The position numbers were made by a program, and so were the translations under genes. A model generated the notes under the pieces. It did not search any database, was not told the origin of the DNA, and worked only from the letters and a program-made list of their open reading frames with translations. From NCBI GenBank assembly GCA_027625915.1, contig JANTQA010000038.1:380001-444000 (forward strand): DNA of 64,000 bases, written 5' to 3'. This stretch comes from Anaeramoeba flamelloides (taxonomy: Eukaryota; Metamonada; Anaeramoebidae). Shown here one piece after another: positions 23,674 to 34,461 of this stretch (position 1 is the first letter of the stretch; the number at the start of each line of letters is the position of its first letter).

Positions 23674-23811
23674 GGAAGAAAATTTTTTATTCCATTTCTT
23701 TGGTGTTAGCTCTTCTTTAGTGCAAGCGAGTGGCTGGTTTTTATATTATGAATTTTTTTAAAGATTTAAAGAAATCTTTGTTGTTTACTACTGTCATTTG
23801 AATAATAAACG

Positions 23812-23940
23812 GTAAAATGTTTTCACTTTCTTTTCCTTATTTAGAGCTTCAAATTGAATTCTCTTTGAGAAGTGGGTTGTAATGTGTGGCTCTATTTCTA
23901 AAATTAAAATAAGGAAAAGGAAGTGTAACTTTTCCCAATT
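23812..23940. mobile_element. F3 mini inverted-repeat element
   Basis: About 129 bp. Left arm TTTTCACTTTCTTTTCCTTA; right arm, reverse-complemented, GTTACACTTCCTTTTCCTTA, continuing into TTTAGAAATAGAGCC. It sits directly between F1 and F2. Confidence 0.65.
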
Positions 23941-23942
23941 TA

Positions 23943-24422
23943 AAGTGGGTCAAACTACCCATTTTTAGTGTATCAAACCCGTGTCTCAAAATAAACCCCT
24001 ACTTTTTTTTTTCTTCTTGTTCTGACACAGCATATAGTTAAGTTTATAAGAGTTTTTACACTGTTAAATATCAATTTTGAAGGTTAGTTGCTTGATATTT
24101 TAATATATTTTTAATTTATGAATCGAATTTATTTCAAATTTTTCATAATTTTAAAATTTTTTGGAAATTTCTCAATTTTTTGATGAATAAAAATGGACTT
24201 GAAAATAACTCTTTTTATGAGAATAATTGTATATTTGATCCTTCATTTTTCGAATTTGATTTTCATTAATAGAACTTTAAATAAACAAATACCATGCTAA
24301 CTTATTGTTTATTGTTGGTTTATTTGATCATTTTCATGTAGAAGTTTTCTTCGAAAAATACCAACATTTATTATTTTGAGACACGTGTTAAACACAATCT
24401 GTGTGTATTATTTTAGTAACTG
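23943..24422. mobile_element. F2 Tc1/mariner-like MITE, copy B
   Basis: About 480 bp, the same length as copy A. Internal inverted blocks CGTGTCTCAAAATAA (left) and TTATTTTGAGACACG (right) are perfect complements. The right tip, reverse-complemented, reads CAGTTACTAAAATAATACAC. The middle shares TTTGATCCTTCATTTTT and the TAATAGAACTTTAA block with copies A, C and D. Confidence 0.7.
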
Positions 24423-25602
24423 CGTTGTTCAAATATCAATAAACATAATAAATATGAAATTTTTTTTTAGATGACACCCACAAGCCAAATAATCCAAAAA
24501 TTGAAGAATTTTCTTTTTTGATTATCATTTGTTAAAAAAAAGTAAAAGACAATTTTTTATTGGTAAACTAACAAAAATAAAAACAATTCTAAATTTAATT
24601 TAAGGAAGAGATAAATTAACTTCAAAGTAGAATTCATAATATTATTTTAGATTGAAACAACAAAAAAACTTTAAATATACTCTTAATTATTGAAATTGTT
24701 CGGTTGTTTTTGACATCTCAAAACTATTCATTTGTTCTAATCTTTTTCATACAAGATCAATGAAAACATACACCATCACTATAAGATAGTATTAGAAAAA
24801 CTGGTATTGTGTTAAGTCCTCCATTTTTGTCTTTATTTTATTATTGTTTTTTATTCTTTTATTAAAAGAGCTTACTTTTTATTTTCAGTAAGGTTACCCA
24901 TATTAAAAATTGTTTTTCTACTTTTTTTTCCTTTATCACTTTTTTTTCTTTTATTAATTGATCTTCCTTTTCATTTTCAATAAGGTTCCAAATCCTAATC
25001 AGTGTATAACTTTTTTTCATATTGACTATGCTTAATGAAAAAAAAATAACTTTCAACCTCTAGTCTGAAAAAAAAAATACCTTGTACCAAAGAAGAAAAA
25101 ACTTGTTTCAAAAAAAAAACACAGATTTTCATCTTTGGTCCAAATCTTTTTTGAAGGTTAAGGGTCTAGTCATTTACCATGAATTTACAACATACCCAAG
25201 GGGTGACCTGAGACTAAAAAATTGTATTATGAAATATCCCTTCTTTTAATTGACAAAATTAAAATAACAAAAAAAAAAATTCATTGGATCTCTTTAACAA
25301 AAAATTCAACAAAGAAAAATAAGTTATAATATTAGTTCTCAATTCAAAAAATTCAAAATTGTAAAAAAAAAAAATCATCTTTACTCATTTTCTATTTCCA
25401 AATCGTTAAATTTCTTGGTTTAAAACAAATTGCTTTCTTGAAGTTCACAATTAATTTATTTAGATTAAATCAGATTTGTGGTTATTTTGTAGAGCTCTAA
25501 ATTTGACCAAGTAAGGGTTATATTATATTCTTAAGAAAAAAATAACTCATTTGAAAAATGAAAAAAAAAGAAAAAAAAACTCAGAGCTAAAAAAGCTTTA
25601 AA

Positions 25603-26050
25603 GAGTGACACTTCAAAACTGACCCATTTGTTTTCTAAATTGTAAATTCTAACCATTCTAATTAGAAATTAAGTGTCTCTCTTTGGCACTTTTTTCTAAA
25701 AATATCCTCATCTTTAGCTGTTGATTTTTAGAGATCGATTGTACATCATAAATTAGTTGGTTTTTGATTGGCGTTAGGTACTCAAAAAATTACAAAAAAG
25801 TTTTAGTCCATTTCAGAAATTAAAATGTCACCGTAATTACTCGGCCCTTAAGATAAATTTTTCAATTTGATCTTTCATTTTTAAAAAGATCATTTTTAAT
25901 AGTAGAACTTTAAGAAACCAATGTCATATATAATTTTTGTTTTTTGTGGGTTTCTTTGATTGGTTAATGTTTAGGTCTTCTATAACAAAAAAACATGCAT
26001 TTATTTTGGAACACCAATTAAACTTCTGCATACTTTATTTTAGCGACACT
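25603..26050. mobile_element. F2 MITE, copy C (diverged)
   Basis: The right half is clear: TTTGATCTTTCATTTTT, AATAGTAGAACTTTAAGAAA, and GGTCTTCTATAACAAAAAAA as in copy A. The right tip, reverse-complemented, is AGTGTCGCTAAAATAAAG. The left end (GAGTGACACTTCAAAACTG) is assigned by similarity to copy B and is less certain. Confidence 0.5.
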
Positions 26051-26103
26051 TAAAGGATAAAATTTCATCTTATTGTATTTTTTCCATTCTGGGGGATAAC
26101 TCG

Positions 26104-26515
26104 ACATGTTCCAAAAGTGATGTCTTAATATTTTAAGTTTTTTTACTAAATTTGTCATTTTCCCAAAAAATATAAAACCTTTTCTGATGTACTCAGCTTG
26201 GGGAACTTTTAGTTCAATGAACTTGGGGTTTTTAATATCAATAAAAACAATTTGATGAAAGAATAAAAACAGTTTTGGGTTTTATTTGTTTTTTGATTTC
26301 TCAAAATTTTGATCAAATATTGATTTTCTGTTACAACAACCAAAACATTTTTATTCTTTCCTCATATTGTTTTTATTGATATTAAAAACCTCAAGTTCAT
26401 TGATTAAGAAACCTGTGGTGTGTGGGCGAATATGAAAAGTTTTATAGTTTTTGGGAAAATGACAAATTTCGTAAAAAAACTTAAAATATTAAGACATCAC
26501 TTTTTGCCACATGTG
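26104..26515. mobile_element. F6 foldback element
   Basis: About 412 bp made almost wholly of two arms of about 180 bp with a 50-60 bp centre. The left arm starts CATGTTCCAAAAGTGATGTC; the right arm, reverse-complemented, starts CACATGTGGCAAAAAGTGAT. Shared inner blocks include TCATTTTCCCAAAAA and TTTTTAATATCAATAAAAAC. Only one copy was seen in the window. Confidence 0.7.
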
Positions 26516-27699
26516 TCTTAGTTAGTGAAATAGATAATTTGGAAAAATACAAAACAAAACAAAGATGTAGAGTATCAAATTACAATTTGTACCATTGAAA
26601 ACTCTCGTTGAGGCTCTATTTCGAAATGAAATACAAGTATAATTGTAGTTTATATAATTGCAATTTATTTTCCAAATTCCTGTAATGATATTTCCTTGAG
26701 CACAATTCGTGTTGAAACACGTTTGGAAAGTAGGACAAATTTTCCACAACAAAAATACTGTGGTGTTTATTTTTTGAGTTACTTTCGAGTTCAAATGTTG
26801 TGGAAACGAGTATTCTATTTGGAAAAAAATTAAATTTTATTATTCAACCTTTCAAAAAACTGTTTTAAAATCTATTCGATCAAATATTAAAAGTTTCAAG
26901 CAATTTGAATAATTGAAAAAAAGTAAGAATAGGTAAAGATTTTTTCATCCAAAAAGAAGGGTTCTTGACAAATCCAAAAAATGGTTTGTTGGAACAAAAT
27001 ACTTTTGTATTTTTTAATAATAGAATGATTTGTTTTTTAAGAGATAAAAGTTTTCTTTTTTGGATTATTCCCAAAAAAAAATCAAGAATAACACCCCCCA
27101 GTGGCCAAACTTGCCATTTTCAAGTTTAAAATTCTGAATTTCTTTCAATTTTTTTTCGAGTCAGATTTGAATTTGTATTTTAGTCAAAAATTTTTTACTT
27201 CCTCAAAATATGCGCATAAAATTGGTAAATGAAGTTATTTAAACTAAACCAAATCAAATTTATTAGACTCTTGTTTTTAATAATTGTCTTTCGTCACTAC
27301 TAAAAATAAAAAACCAGTATTTTAAGAAAATCATTTAATAAACTGTGAGTTCACACCTAAAGTGTTATAAAAATCTTCTTCTTCGTGTTTCTTGAAAAAT
27401 TATTTTCATTTTTTTCTTATTGACAAATACAAATCATCACTTTTTTTTTTTATATTTTTATTTGTTCCAACAAACACTCAAAAAATAAAAACTTGTTAAT
27501 TAACCAGAATTTTTCCAAAAAAATATTGAACACAAGGAATTTGTTGACTTTTGTAAGTTTTTGTTCAAACAAACTTTTTCAATCTGAATACAATTATTCA
27601 AAATTATAATCTTCTCTTATTTTTTTAACAAAAAAAAAACAAAAAGAAAAACAACTAAAAACAAACTACAAACACCAAAACTAAACGATCAAAATTTAC

Positions 27700-30204
27700 A
27701 TGAACAACTCAATTACTTTTTCAACAAATTTTTCCGAAGGGGAAATATACAATGAGTTACAAGCTGAACACATGGATCTTGGTCTTAATTTAGACAATAA
27801 CTGGGGTTTTTATAATCCCAAATATTACGAGATGGACAATTTCATTCAAGAACGGACACTTGGCTACAATGACAGTGAGCAGATTAGTGTCAAATATTTT
27901 GATCCAGATGAAAAAATGTTCATCTCGAAAAACAAACAAAATGAAGAGAACGAAAATGAAAATGAAAATGAAAATGAAAATGAAAATGAAAATGAAATGA
28001 AACACAAACTACAAAACGGAAATGAAAATGAAAATGAAAAAGAAAAAGAAAAAGAAAAAAAGGGGAATGGTTTTGAATTGCACCTTGAAGACTATTTTGA
28101 TTATGATCAAAACAACGAATTCCAAAAATTAGATCTTGACTCTGATTTTTGGTTTAATGATTATCTTTCAGAAACAAACCAAACACTAGAACAAGAACAA
28201 GAACAGGAAAGGGAAAGGGAAAAAGAAAAGGAAAAGGAAAAAGAAAAAGAAGAAGAAGGAGAAGGAGAGATTCAAATTGAAAAGGAAAACTTTTTTCCGT
28301 TTAATGGCACTCAAAATAATTATGACGAAGAAAATGTAATGTATGGCGAAGAGTTCATCACAATTCCCACTGATCGTGATCAGTATGAAGAAATCATTTC
28401 GCCCAAGCAATATTATGAAATTGGAGAAAAAAATTTGAAAGACTTTACATTCAATTATGAAGATGACTTGGAATTGTTTTATGATCAAGGACCAACAGAA
28501 AAGGAAAATGAATTCTTTGACCAAAGTGGATTCAAAACAAAGCACGATGATGAATTTTATGGAAAGCAAACAAACGAGCGAACAATTTCAACCAACAATA
28601 AATTAAAAGGATTGTGCAGGGCAAATTCATTTTTTAGCAATGGGTATGATGAAAATGAGTTTGAAATCAAAAAAGAACAAGAAAAAGGATGTGCAAATGG
28701 TAATCTGTTTGGGCAAGAAATTAAGAACGAGATGGAAATAAAAAAAGAATGGCCCAACAAGATAGAAAGAGGCAAAGATCCAAATCTTGAAGAAGATATC
28801 ACACAAATTGATCAACACTTTTCAGAAATGAAAATTGACAAAACGCCCGGGCATGAAAACCGCCCAGAAAACGGACGCGAGGAACACCAAAACAGGAAGC
28901 AAAAAAAACAACCAAAAAAATCAAAAACTAAAACCAAAACAATCCGAAAGAGAATTTTCAAAGAAACCTCCAATGTAACATTGCGCCCTGAAGTCGTGGA
29001 GTCTGGGAAGGAGCTTTTTAAATTATTTGTTGGGTTGCTATGGGTTGTTTCGGGCGGAGCTTCACATTCCACTTTAACTCCCGCGAGCGAGGCGTTCGTT
29101 TCCAAAATTTCACAAGTATTACAGGCAAATGATCTTGAAGAAAAGGAATTTAAATCGCAATTGCGGTATTTGCTTTCAAATTCAAGAAGAACCTTTACAG
29201 AATACGTCTTGGAAATTTTATTAGGCGTTCTTTCTCTAAGCGTCCACCCAAACAAACCAAAGCTCTCTGTCCAATTAAAAAAAATCATCCAACAAATCAA
29301 GGACATACAATTAACCCAAAGAAAGGAAATGCAGGAACTCAAAAAAAAAAGCCAAAAAAACAATAAAAAAACGAAAAAGAAGAAGGCTAATATGAAGAAG
29401 AGTAACGAAGGTAATAATAATTCAAACAAAGAAACTGAAAACGGGAAAGGAAAGGGAAAGGCAAAGGGGAAAGGGAAAAATAACACAAAAAGGAAGAAGA
29501 AGAAGAAAAAGAATTTAAAATTAGCAAACATTACCAATATTAAAAATAATAATAATGCAAAAAAGAAAATAAGCAACGAAGAGGAAACTAAAAAAATTAT
29601 TAATGAAAATTTAGAAAAATTATTCCCACAAATCTTTACTCAGCCAGTATTAATGTTTTGGTTTGAAAAGAGATTTGCAAATAAACTTAATTATCTTTTA
29701 ACACCCTTAGATAAAACACAATTTTACCAACGGTTTTTATACCCTTTAGTAAAATCCAAATTTATTTCAATATGTTGGATCTTGGCAAGAGAATTTCTCA
29801 AAAGAGATGGCCCTTTGAAAAAATATTGCAAGAATGTTAATTTAGTTTATAACAACAACCCATTAAACCTATATTCGAATAACAGGGGACCCAAATTGAA
29901 ATTAATTAAACAGATCATTGTCAAATTTGGTCTCAATAATTCAAATTATTGGGTGAAATCGATTGATTTATTTCAGAGCGAATACCCCTTAGATCCACAA
30001 TCAATTCTTACACAGCGCCCCTTCAGCCAAATCATAAATAGCCCCATGTTCGATAAGTTTTTTCCAAATAGTCACGTAGAAAAGTCCAATAAAAAAAGAA
30101 CATTCGCAACGAAAAGTGACAGTTATGACCAAAATATTAATGTTGGATGGATATTGAAATCTAGCGAATATGGTGGCGCACCGAATTACGATAACCAAAT
30201 TTAA
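27700..30204 (+). CDS. Unrecognised 834-residue protein with acidic repeats and basic nuclear-type tracts
   Basis: Intronless; ATG at 27700, TAA at 30202-30204. I do not recognise the family. Residues 1-80 are acidic-aromatic. Residues 85-125 and 165-195 hold Asn-Glu, Lys-Glu and Glu-Gln dipeptide runs. Residues about 425-540 form a helix-rich, low-repeat block (ELFKLFVGLLWVVSGGAS, then EYVLEILLGVLSLSV). A Lys-rich linker follows (KQPKKSKTKTKTIRKR lies before it; GKGKGKAKGKGK and KRKKKKKK within it). Residues about 630-800 form a second ordered block (LMFWFEKRFANKLNYLL, YPLVKSKFISICWILARE). The basic clusters suggest nuclear localisation. The two ordered blocks have balanced composition and are the parts to search for homologues. 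Confidence 0.75.
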   Translation: MNNSITFSTNFSEGEIYNELQAEHMDLGLNLDNNWGFYNPKYYEMDNFIQERTLGYNDSEQISVKYFDPDEKMFISKNKQNEENENENENENENENENEMKHKLQNGNENENEKEKEKEKKGNGFELHLEDYFDYDQNNEFQKLDLDSDFWFNDYLSETNQTLEQEQEQEREREKEKEKEKEKEEEGEGEIQIEKENFFPFNGTQNNYDEENVMYGEEFITIPTDRDQYEEIISPKQYYEIGEKNLKDFTFNYEDDLELFYDQGPTEKENEFFDQSGFKTKHDDEFYGKQTNERTISTNNKLKGLCRANSFFSNGYDENEFEIKKEQEKGCANGNLFGQEIKNEMEIKKEWPNKIERGKDPNLEEDITQIDQHFSEMKIDKTPGHENRPENGREEHQNRKQKKQPKKSKTKTKTIRKRIFKETSNVTLRPEVVESGKELFKLFVGLLWVVSGGASHSTLTPASEAFVSKISQVLQANDLEEKEFKSQLRYLLSNSRRTFTEYVLEILLGVLSLSVHPNKPKLSVQLKKIIQQIKDIQLTQRKEMQELKKKSQKNNKKTKKKKANMKKSNEGNNNSNKETENGKGKGKAKGKGKNNTKRKKKKKKNLKLANITNIKNNNNAKKKISNEEETKKIINENLEKLFPQIFTQPVLMFWFEKRFANKLNYLLTPLDKTQFYQRFLYPLVKSKFISICWILAREFLKRDGPLKKYCKNVNLVYNNNPLNLYSNNRGPKLKLIKQIIVKFGLNNSNYWVKSIDLFQSEYPLDPQSILTQRPFSQIINSPMFDKFFPNSHVEKSNKKRTFATKSDSYDQNINVGWILKSSEYGGAPNYDNQI

Positions 30205-32039
30205 AAGACAACATCACAATTGAATACATCTCAAAAGAAAAATGCAGCCTTTTGAGTGCATTTGAAGGATTTTTGATTGCTTTTTTTTTTTTTTTTTTTT
30301 TTTTTTCTGCTTTATTTATTTATTTATTTTTATTTTAAGAAGCATTGATGAAACCATTTGGAAAACAAGATCATAGAAATCATCACAGAAATTGTAGAAA
30401 CATAAATCGCAAAAAGCACAACATTGGGTATATTGGATTCCTTTGACTTAAGAGGGACTTGATTTGCTTGTATGATTTTTTTGATCTCTTATTATTGAAA
30501 TTAATGAATGAAAGCAAAAAACCGGAGAATTAAAAAAAAACAAGAATTATTTTATTAAACAAAAAGAAAAAACAGTCAGTCGAAAGTAAATAAAATAATA
30601 TTTTTTTTACAATCTATTTTTATACATTTATATGTATCGACGTATCTTGAAATAAATATCTTTTCATTTAAAAACTGTTCTAATGAGAGGATTCGTTAGA
30701 TGTTTTTAAAACTGTAAATTTAAAAAATTTTTTTTGAATTATTTTTTATTTTTTTATATTTTATTTTTTTTTTTGGCTTCCAGAGAACCTTTTGTTTCAG
30801 TGATACAGTCCTTTTAACGCTATCATGAAAAATTCCAAGTCATAAAATGGTATTTCCAAAAAAGTGTGGCATTTTTTTTTACATTTCAGAAAAAATAATC
30901 ATCTTTGTTAGTCGAGCTATTTGTTAATTGTAAAAACTAAATTAAGTGAAATATTAATACTGGTTGAATCAAAGATCTGTTGTATTTATTTCAAAATATG
31001 TACGTATTTAGAATATTATCAAGAAATGAAAAAAAAAATTAGACTTTTTTTGGAAAAAAAGATTTACGACCAATTTCAATAAAAAACTCGAAATATGGTA
31101 AATACTTTGATAATTTTTTAAATAATGTAATATAGAGTTAACCTTTACTTTCTATTTGAAAATTTTATTAAGATTAACCCCCCCCCCGAAAAAAGAATTT
31201 AAAGATTACAAAATGAAAATAATAAACACTAATTTTCATCTTTGAAATTTTCAGATAAAATCAAGAACCATAATTTTGCTCTCTTTCATTTATACAATGT
31301 CACACTTAAGAGAACCAATTGAATTATTATAAAGAAATAGTAATAGATTGTTATTTTTTTTTTGGATCTTTTAATAGCTATTTGGGTATTGGGTTTAATA
31401 GAGATATTTTAAACTAAATTTGACACACTTTCTTTCTTTTTTTTTTTTTTGAAATTAGCTTAGATAGGTTTTCTATTATGAAAATTGTCTTTCATGAAAT
31501 CGAAAATAGAATATCAATCAAATCATAAGAGAATAAATCCAATTTCTATCCCATCATAAGATAAAAATTTATTCTTGTAATCAATAAAGACAAACATTAA
31601 ATTTTTTCAAAAAAGAAATTACACAAACTTGAAAATCTTATTTGATTGTTCATTTTAAATTGACTAAAGGTGTGATTTTAGCAATTTTATAAATCGGAGA
31701 TACCTATGTTGATCATTTTTTTTTTAATAAATTTATTTAAATATACAAAAAAAAATAGATAGATATTGTGTTTCTTCTATTATAATTTTTACAGCATAAA
31801 ATTAAAACCCTAAACAGTTTATAATTTGTCTTGTGTGATAAAAATATATAATAAAATTTCAATTTTCATACCTTATATATTTTAACAGTGACCAGAAAGG
31901 ACTATATTGATATTTATTAAAAAAAATCTCATTTAAATATTATTTTTTCAAAAATATCCCTCTTTAAATATATTTAAACATTAAATAAGATTTTCATTAT
32001 TTCACAGTTACACATGAATATTTATATTTATATATATAT

Positions 32040-32400
32040 ATTGTTATACATTAGAAGATTTTCAATAAATATATTTTTTTCCAAAAATTATTGTTTTTTT
32101 TAATTTTATGAAGTTAATTTTAAAAAATTTTATTGAACACCCCTTTTTACAAAAAAAATAGTTTAAATATTGTTTCAAAATCTTTTATATTTATATTTAT
32201 CTTTTAATAATCATGTTGAGTAAAAAATCTAAAGTATATGAAAATATTGCTAAAAAAAAATTCAAATACTTTATAAAATTTTTAATTGAAAAGTTATTTG
32301 TATATAATTCTTGAATTTTTTTAAATCTAAACAGTGTTTTTTCTCATATCTCTTTTGGAAATAAACAAGAGTACACTTAAAATAATATTTCATAGAAGTA
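32040..32400. repeat. F11 dispersed repeat, copy 1
   Basis: Matches 54430-54790 in the same orientation: ATACATTAGAAGATTTT, CACCCCTTTTTACAAA, TTTATATTTATCTTTTAA, GTTATTTGTATATAATTCTT and TTTAAATCTAAACAGTG against their counterparts. No terminal repeats were seen; similarity is perhaps 65-70%. Confidence 0.45.
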
Positions 32401-33756
32401 AGGAATATTAATTTTTCGGAAATTTCTTGGTGTAAAATTAAACAAAAAATACACTATTTATCAACCCAAAACTACTGGAAATAAAAAATTCAAAGAAAAA
32501 AAGGTATATTATTTTTCTTTACAATATAATTAATATTATTGCAGAATAAATAAATCAGAAATATTTATTATATTTTTATCATTTGAATATTTTCTCTTTG
32601 GTACATCTTGTCGAAATATACATTTATACAATACACAATTTATATCTAAAACTAATTTTAATATTCCCAACTTTATAAACTTACTTTTTATTCTTTTTTT
32701 ACTTCATTGGAATTATTTTTCAATTTTTTGATTTCATTTTTTATCTTTTTATTTTATCCCACTTACAAGAAAATAGGAACAATTGATTTTTTAAATTAAC
32801 CTTCAAAAACCAGTTAAACTAAAACACATTTCAAAAATTGTGACTCAACTGAAAAAATGTTAAAATTTTACTTTTTTGTTTATATTTAAATAATTTCTTA
32901 AAGATATTATATAGTCTAAATTTTCTTTGTATTATTCGTCTTTTCAAAATTCTTTTTTTTTTTTTCAACATGTTCTTATGTAAAAAAAACAAAAGTATCA
33001 AAAAAAAAAAAAAAAAAAACTATATAAAAAATGAAACAGGAGAAAAAAAAAAGAAATACAAAAGAAAAACAAAAATTTGAAAAAGCAAATCTAAAATTTG
33101 CAAAATTCGAAAAAATTTTTTTAAACCAAAAAGTTCAAATGTATTTTGGATAATAATTTATGATAAACCCTCAAAACAACTTCCATAAATATTATAAATT
33201 GAGACACAAATTTTGAAAAAAAGTTTATTTTTACAAAAAAATGAACTTAAGTATCAAATGGGCTTTTTACCAAAAAAAAAAAATTTAAATATATATTATA
33301 GAATTTTCCCTTTCAAATTACAATCTAAAAAAATCTTCAACTTCGTCTAATATCTTTGATTGTTTGAAAATTTTTTATAAAAAGGTAAAAAAGTTAAAAA
33401 ACTTTTTGGTATCATGATTCAATTGTAAAAAAATTCAAAAGATCACACAATATTATTTTTGATTTACTTCTTAAATATATAAATTAATATACTTTTAACT
33501 ATTTCAAAAAAAATTTTTTTCAGGCCTAAAAATGAAAACTAATTATTTTCTTTAATTTTTTTATCTAAGTTTTGAATTGATCAAATTTCCTTTTAAAATC
33601 GATTTTATCTTTTATTAATTTTTTTTATTATATTTTTTGAAAAAAATCTTCCAATCGACGGATTTTTAGGAACTAGATACACCCAACCCAATAATTTAAC
33701 AAATTATAATTAATGCACACTTCACATGTTTAAAAATGATTAAAAAATGTTACATG

Positions 33757-34091
33757 TTTTTTTTCTTCAAATTGCAATTTTTTCATTAATTGTGTTACTT
33801 TTCTGGGTAGTCGAGCCAAGGAACACGAATCTTGTAAGTATATTTGATATATTTACTAACTTTCTATTGTATTTAAAAAAGAAAGAAATCGATTTTGAGT
33901 TGAAAAATCAAGAGAAAATGGAAGTACTTTTTTATAAATTCAACGAAAACCCAGACATTTCCAATAGTTTTATTAAATGGAATTTGTTGTCATTTAAAAT
34001 ATCAAATATACTTACAAGATTCGTGTTCCTTGGCTCGACTACCCAGAAAAGTGACACAATTAATGAAAAAATTGCTTTTTGAAGAAAAAAT
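33757..34091. mobile_element. F7 near-perfect hairpin element
   Basis: Left arm 33757-33850 and right arm 34000-34091 are reverse complements with about three mismatches in some 87 bp (97%). Arm core: TAGTCGAGCCAAGGAACACG. The loop is about 149 bp. A 111-codon frame runs through both arms from an ATG at 33747, but it is explained by the inverted repeat. Only one copy in the window; it could be a MITE or a transcribed hairpin. Confidence 0.7.
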
Positions 34092-34461
34092 AAGAAATCT
34101 TTTTAGTAAATGTGTTATTAAATAAAAAAATCTGAAAAAAACTTAAGATTAATTTTACATATTATTTATTTTAGAGTATCAATTGAAGAAAAAAAAAAAA
34201 TCTTTTATGATAAAAAAAAAATAAGAAAAAGATAAATATAATTTTTTTACTTATCATAAATGATATATATTAAATCTGAAAAAAAAACAAAAAAATAATC
34301 ATAAGGGGGTGAAGAATAAAAAAAAATAAAAAAATATTATGAATAAAATGTAAAAAAAAAATTGAGTCATGGTGGTGGAATTATTAAAACTAGTACAAAA
34401 AACAAAGAACAAAGATCAAAATTAAAATTATTATCAAAGATGATTATAATTTAATTTTCAT

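Larger units (their letters stand above)
22700..27699. other. Spacer crowded with F1, F3, F2 and F6 elements
   Basis: Contains F1 (22914-23673), F3 (23812-23940), F2 copy B (23943-24422), F2 copy C (25603-26050) and F6 (26104-26515) in close order. An 80-90 codon open frame on the minus strand at 26522-26794 lacks an ATG and was not accepted. The last few hundred bases are the A/T-rich upstream region of the next gene. Confidence 0.6.
30205..34461. other. Convergent 3' spacer
   Basis: Lies between two gene 3' ends. It starts with the 3' untranslated region of the 834-residue protein gene, including a 26-base T run (30281-30306). It contains a C-run at 31178-31187, a copy of F11 (about 32040-32400) and the F7 hairpin (33757-34091). 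No coding region is supported. Confidence 0.6.

Noticed and set aside
26522-26794. 90-codon frame on the minus strand with several cysteines
   Set aside because: It has no ATG, starts on TTG, shows no recognisable domain, and lies beside an F6 element. Possibly a chance frame.
28812-29576. 254-codon minus-strand frame opposite the 834-residue gene
   Set aside because: Rich in Phe, Leu and Ser because it is the complement of a Lys/Glu-rich coding strand.
31178-31187. Run of about ten C, with a similar shorter run near 62577-62583
   Set aside because: Striking in AT-rich DNA but explained as simple homopolymer; length may be a sequencing effect.
33747-34082. 111-codon reading frame with a hydrophobic start
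   Set aside because: It reads through both arms of the F7 hairpin; the frame is a by-product of the inverted repeat.
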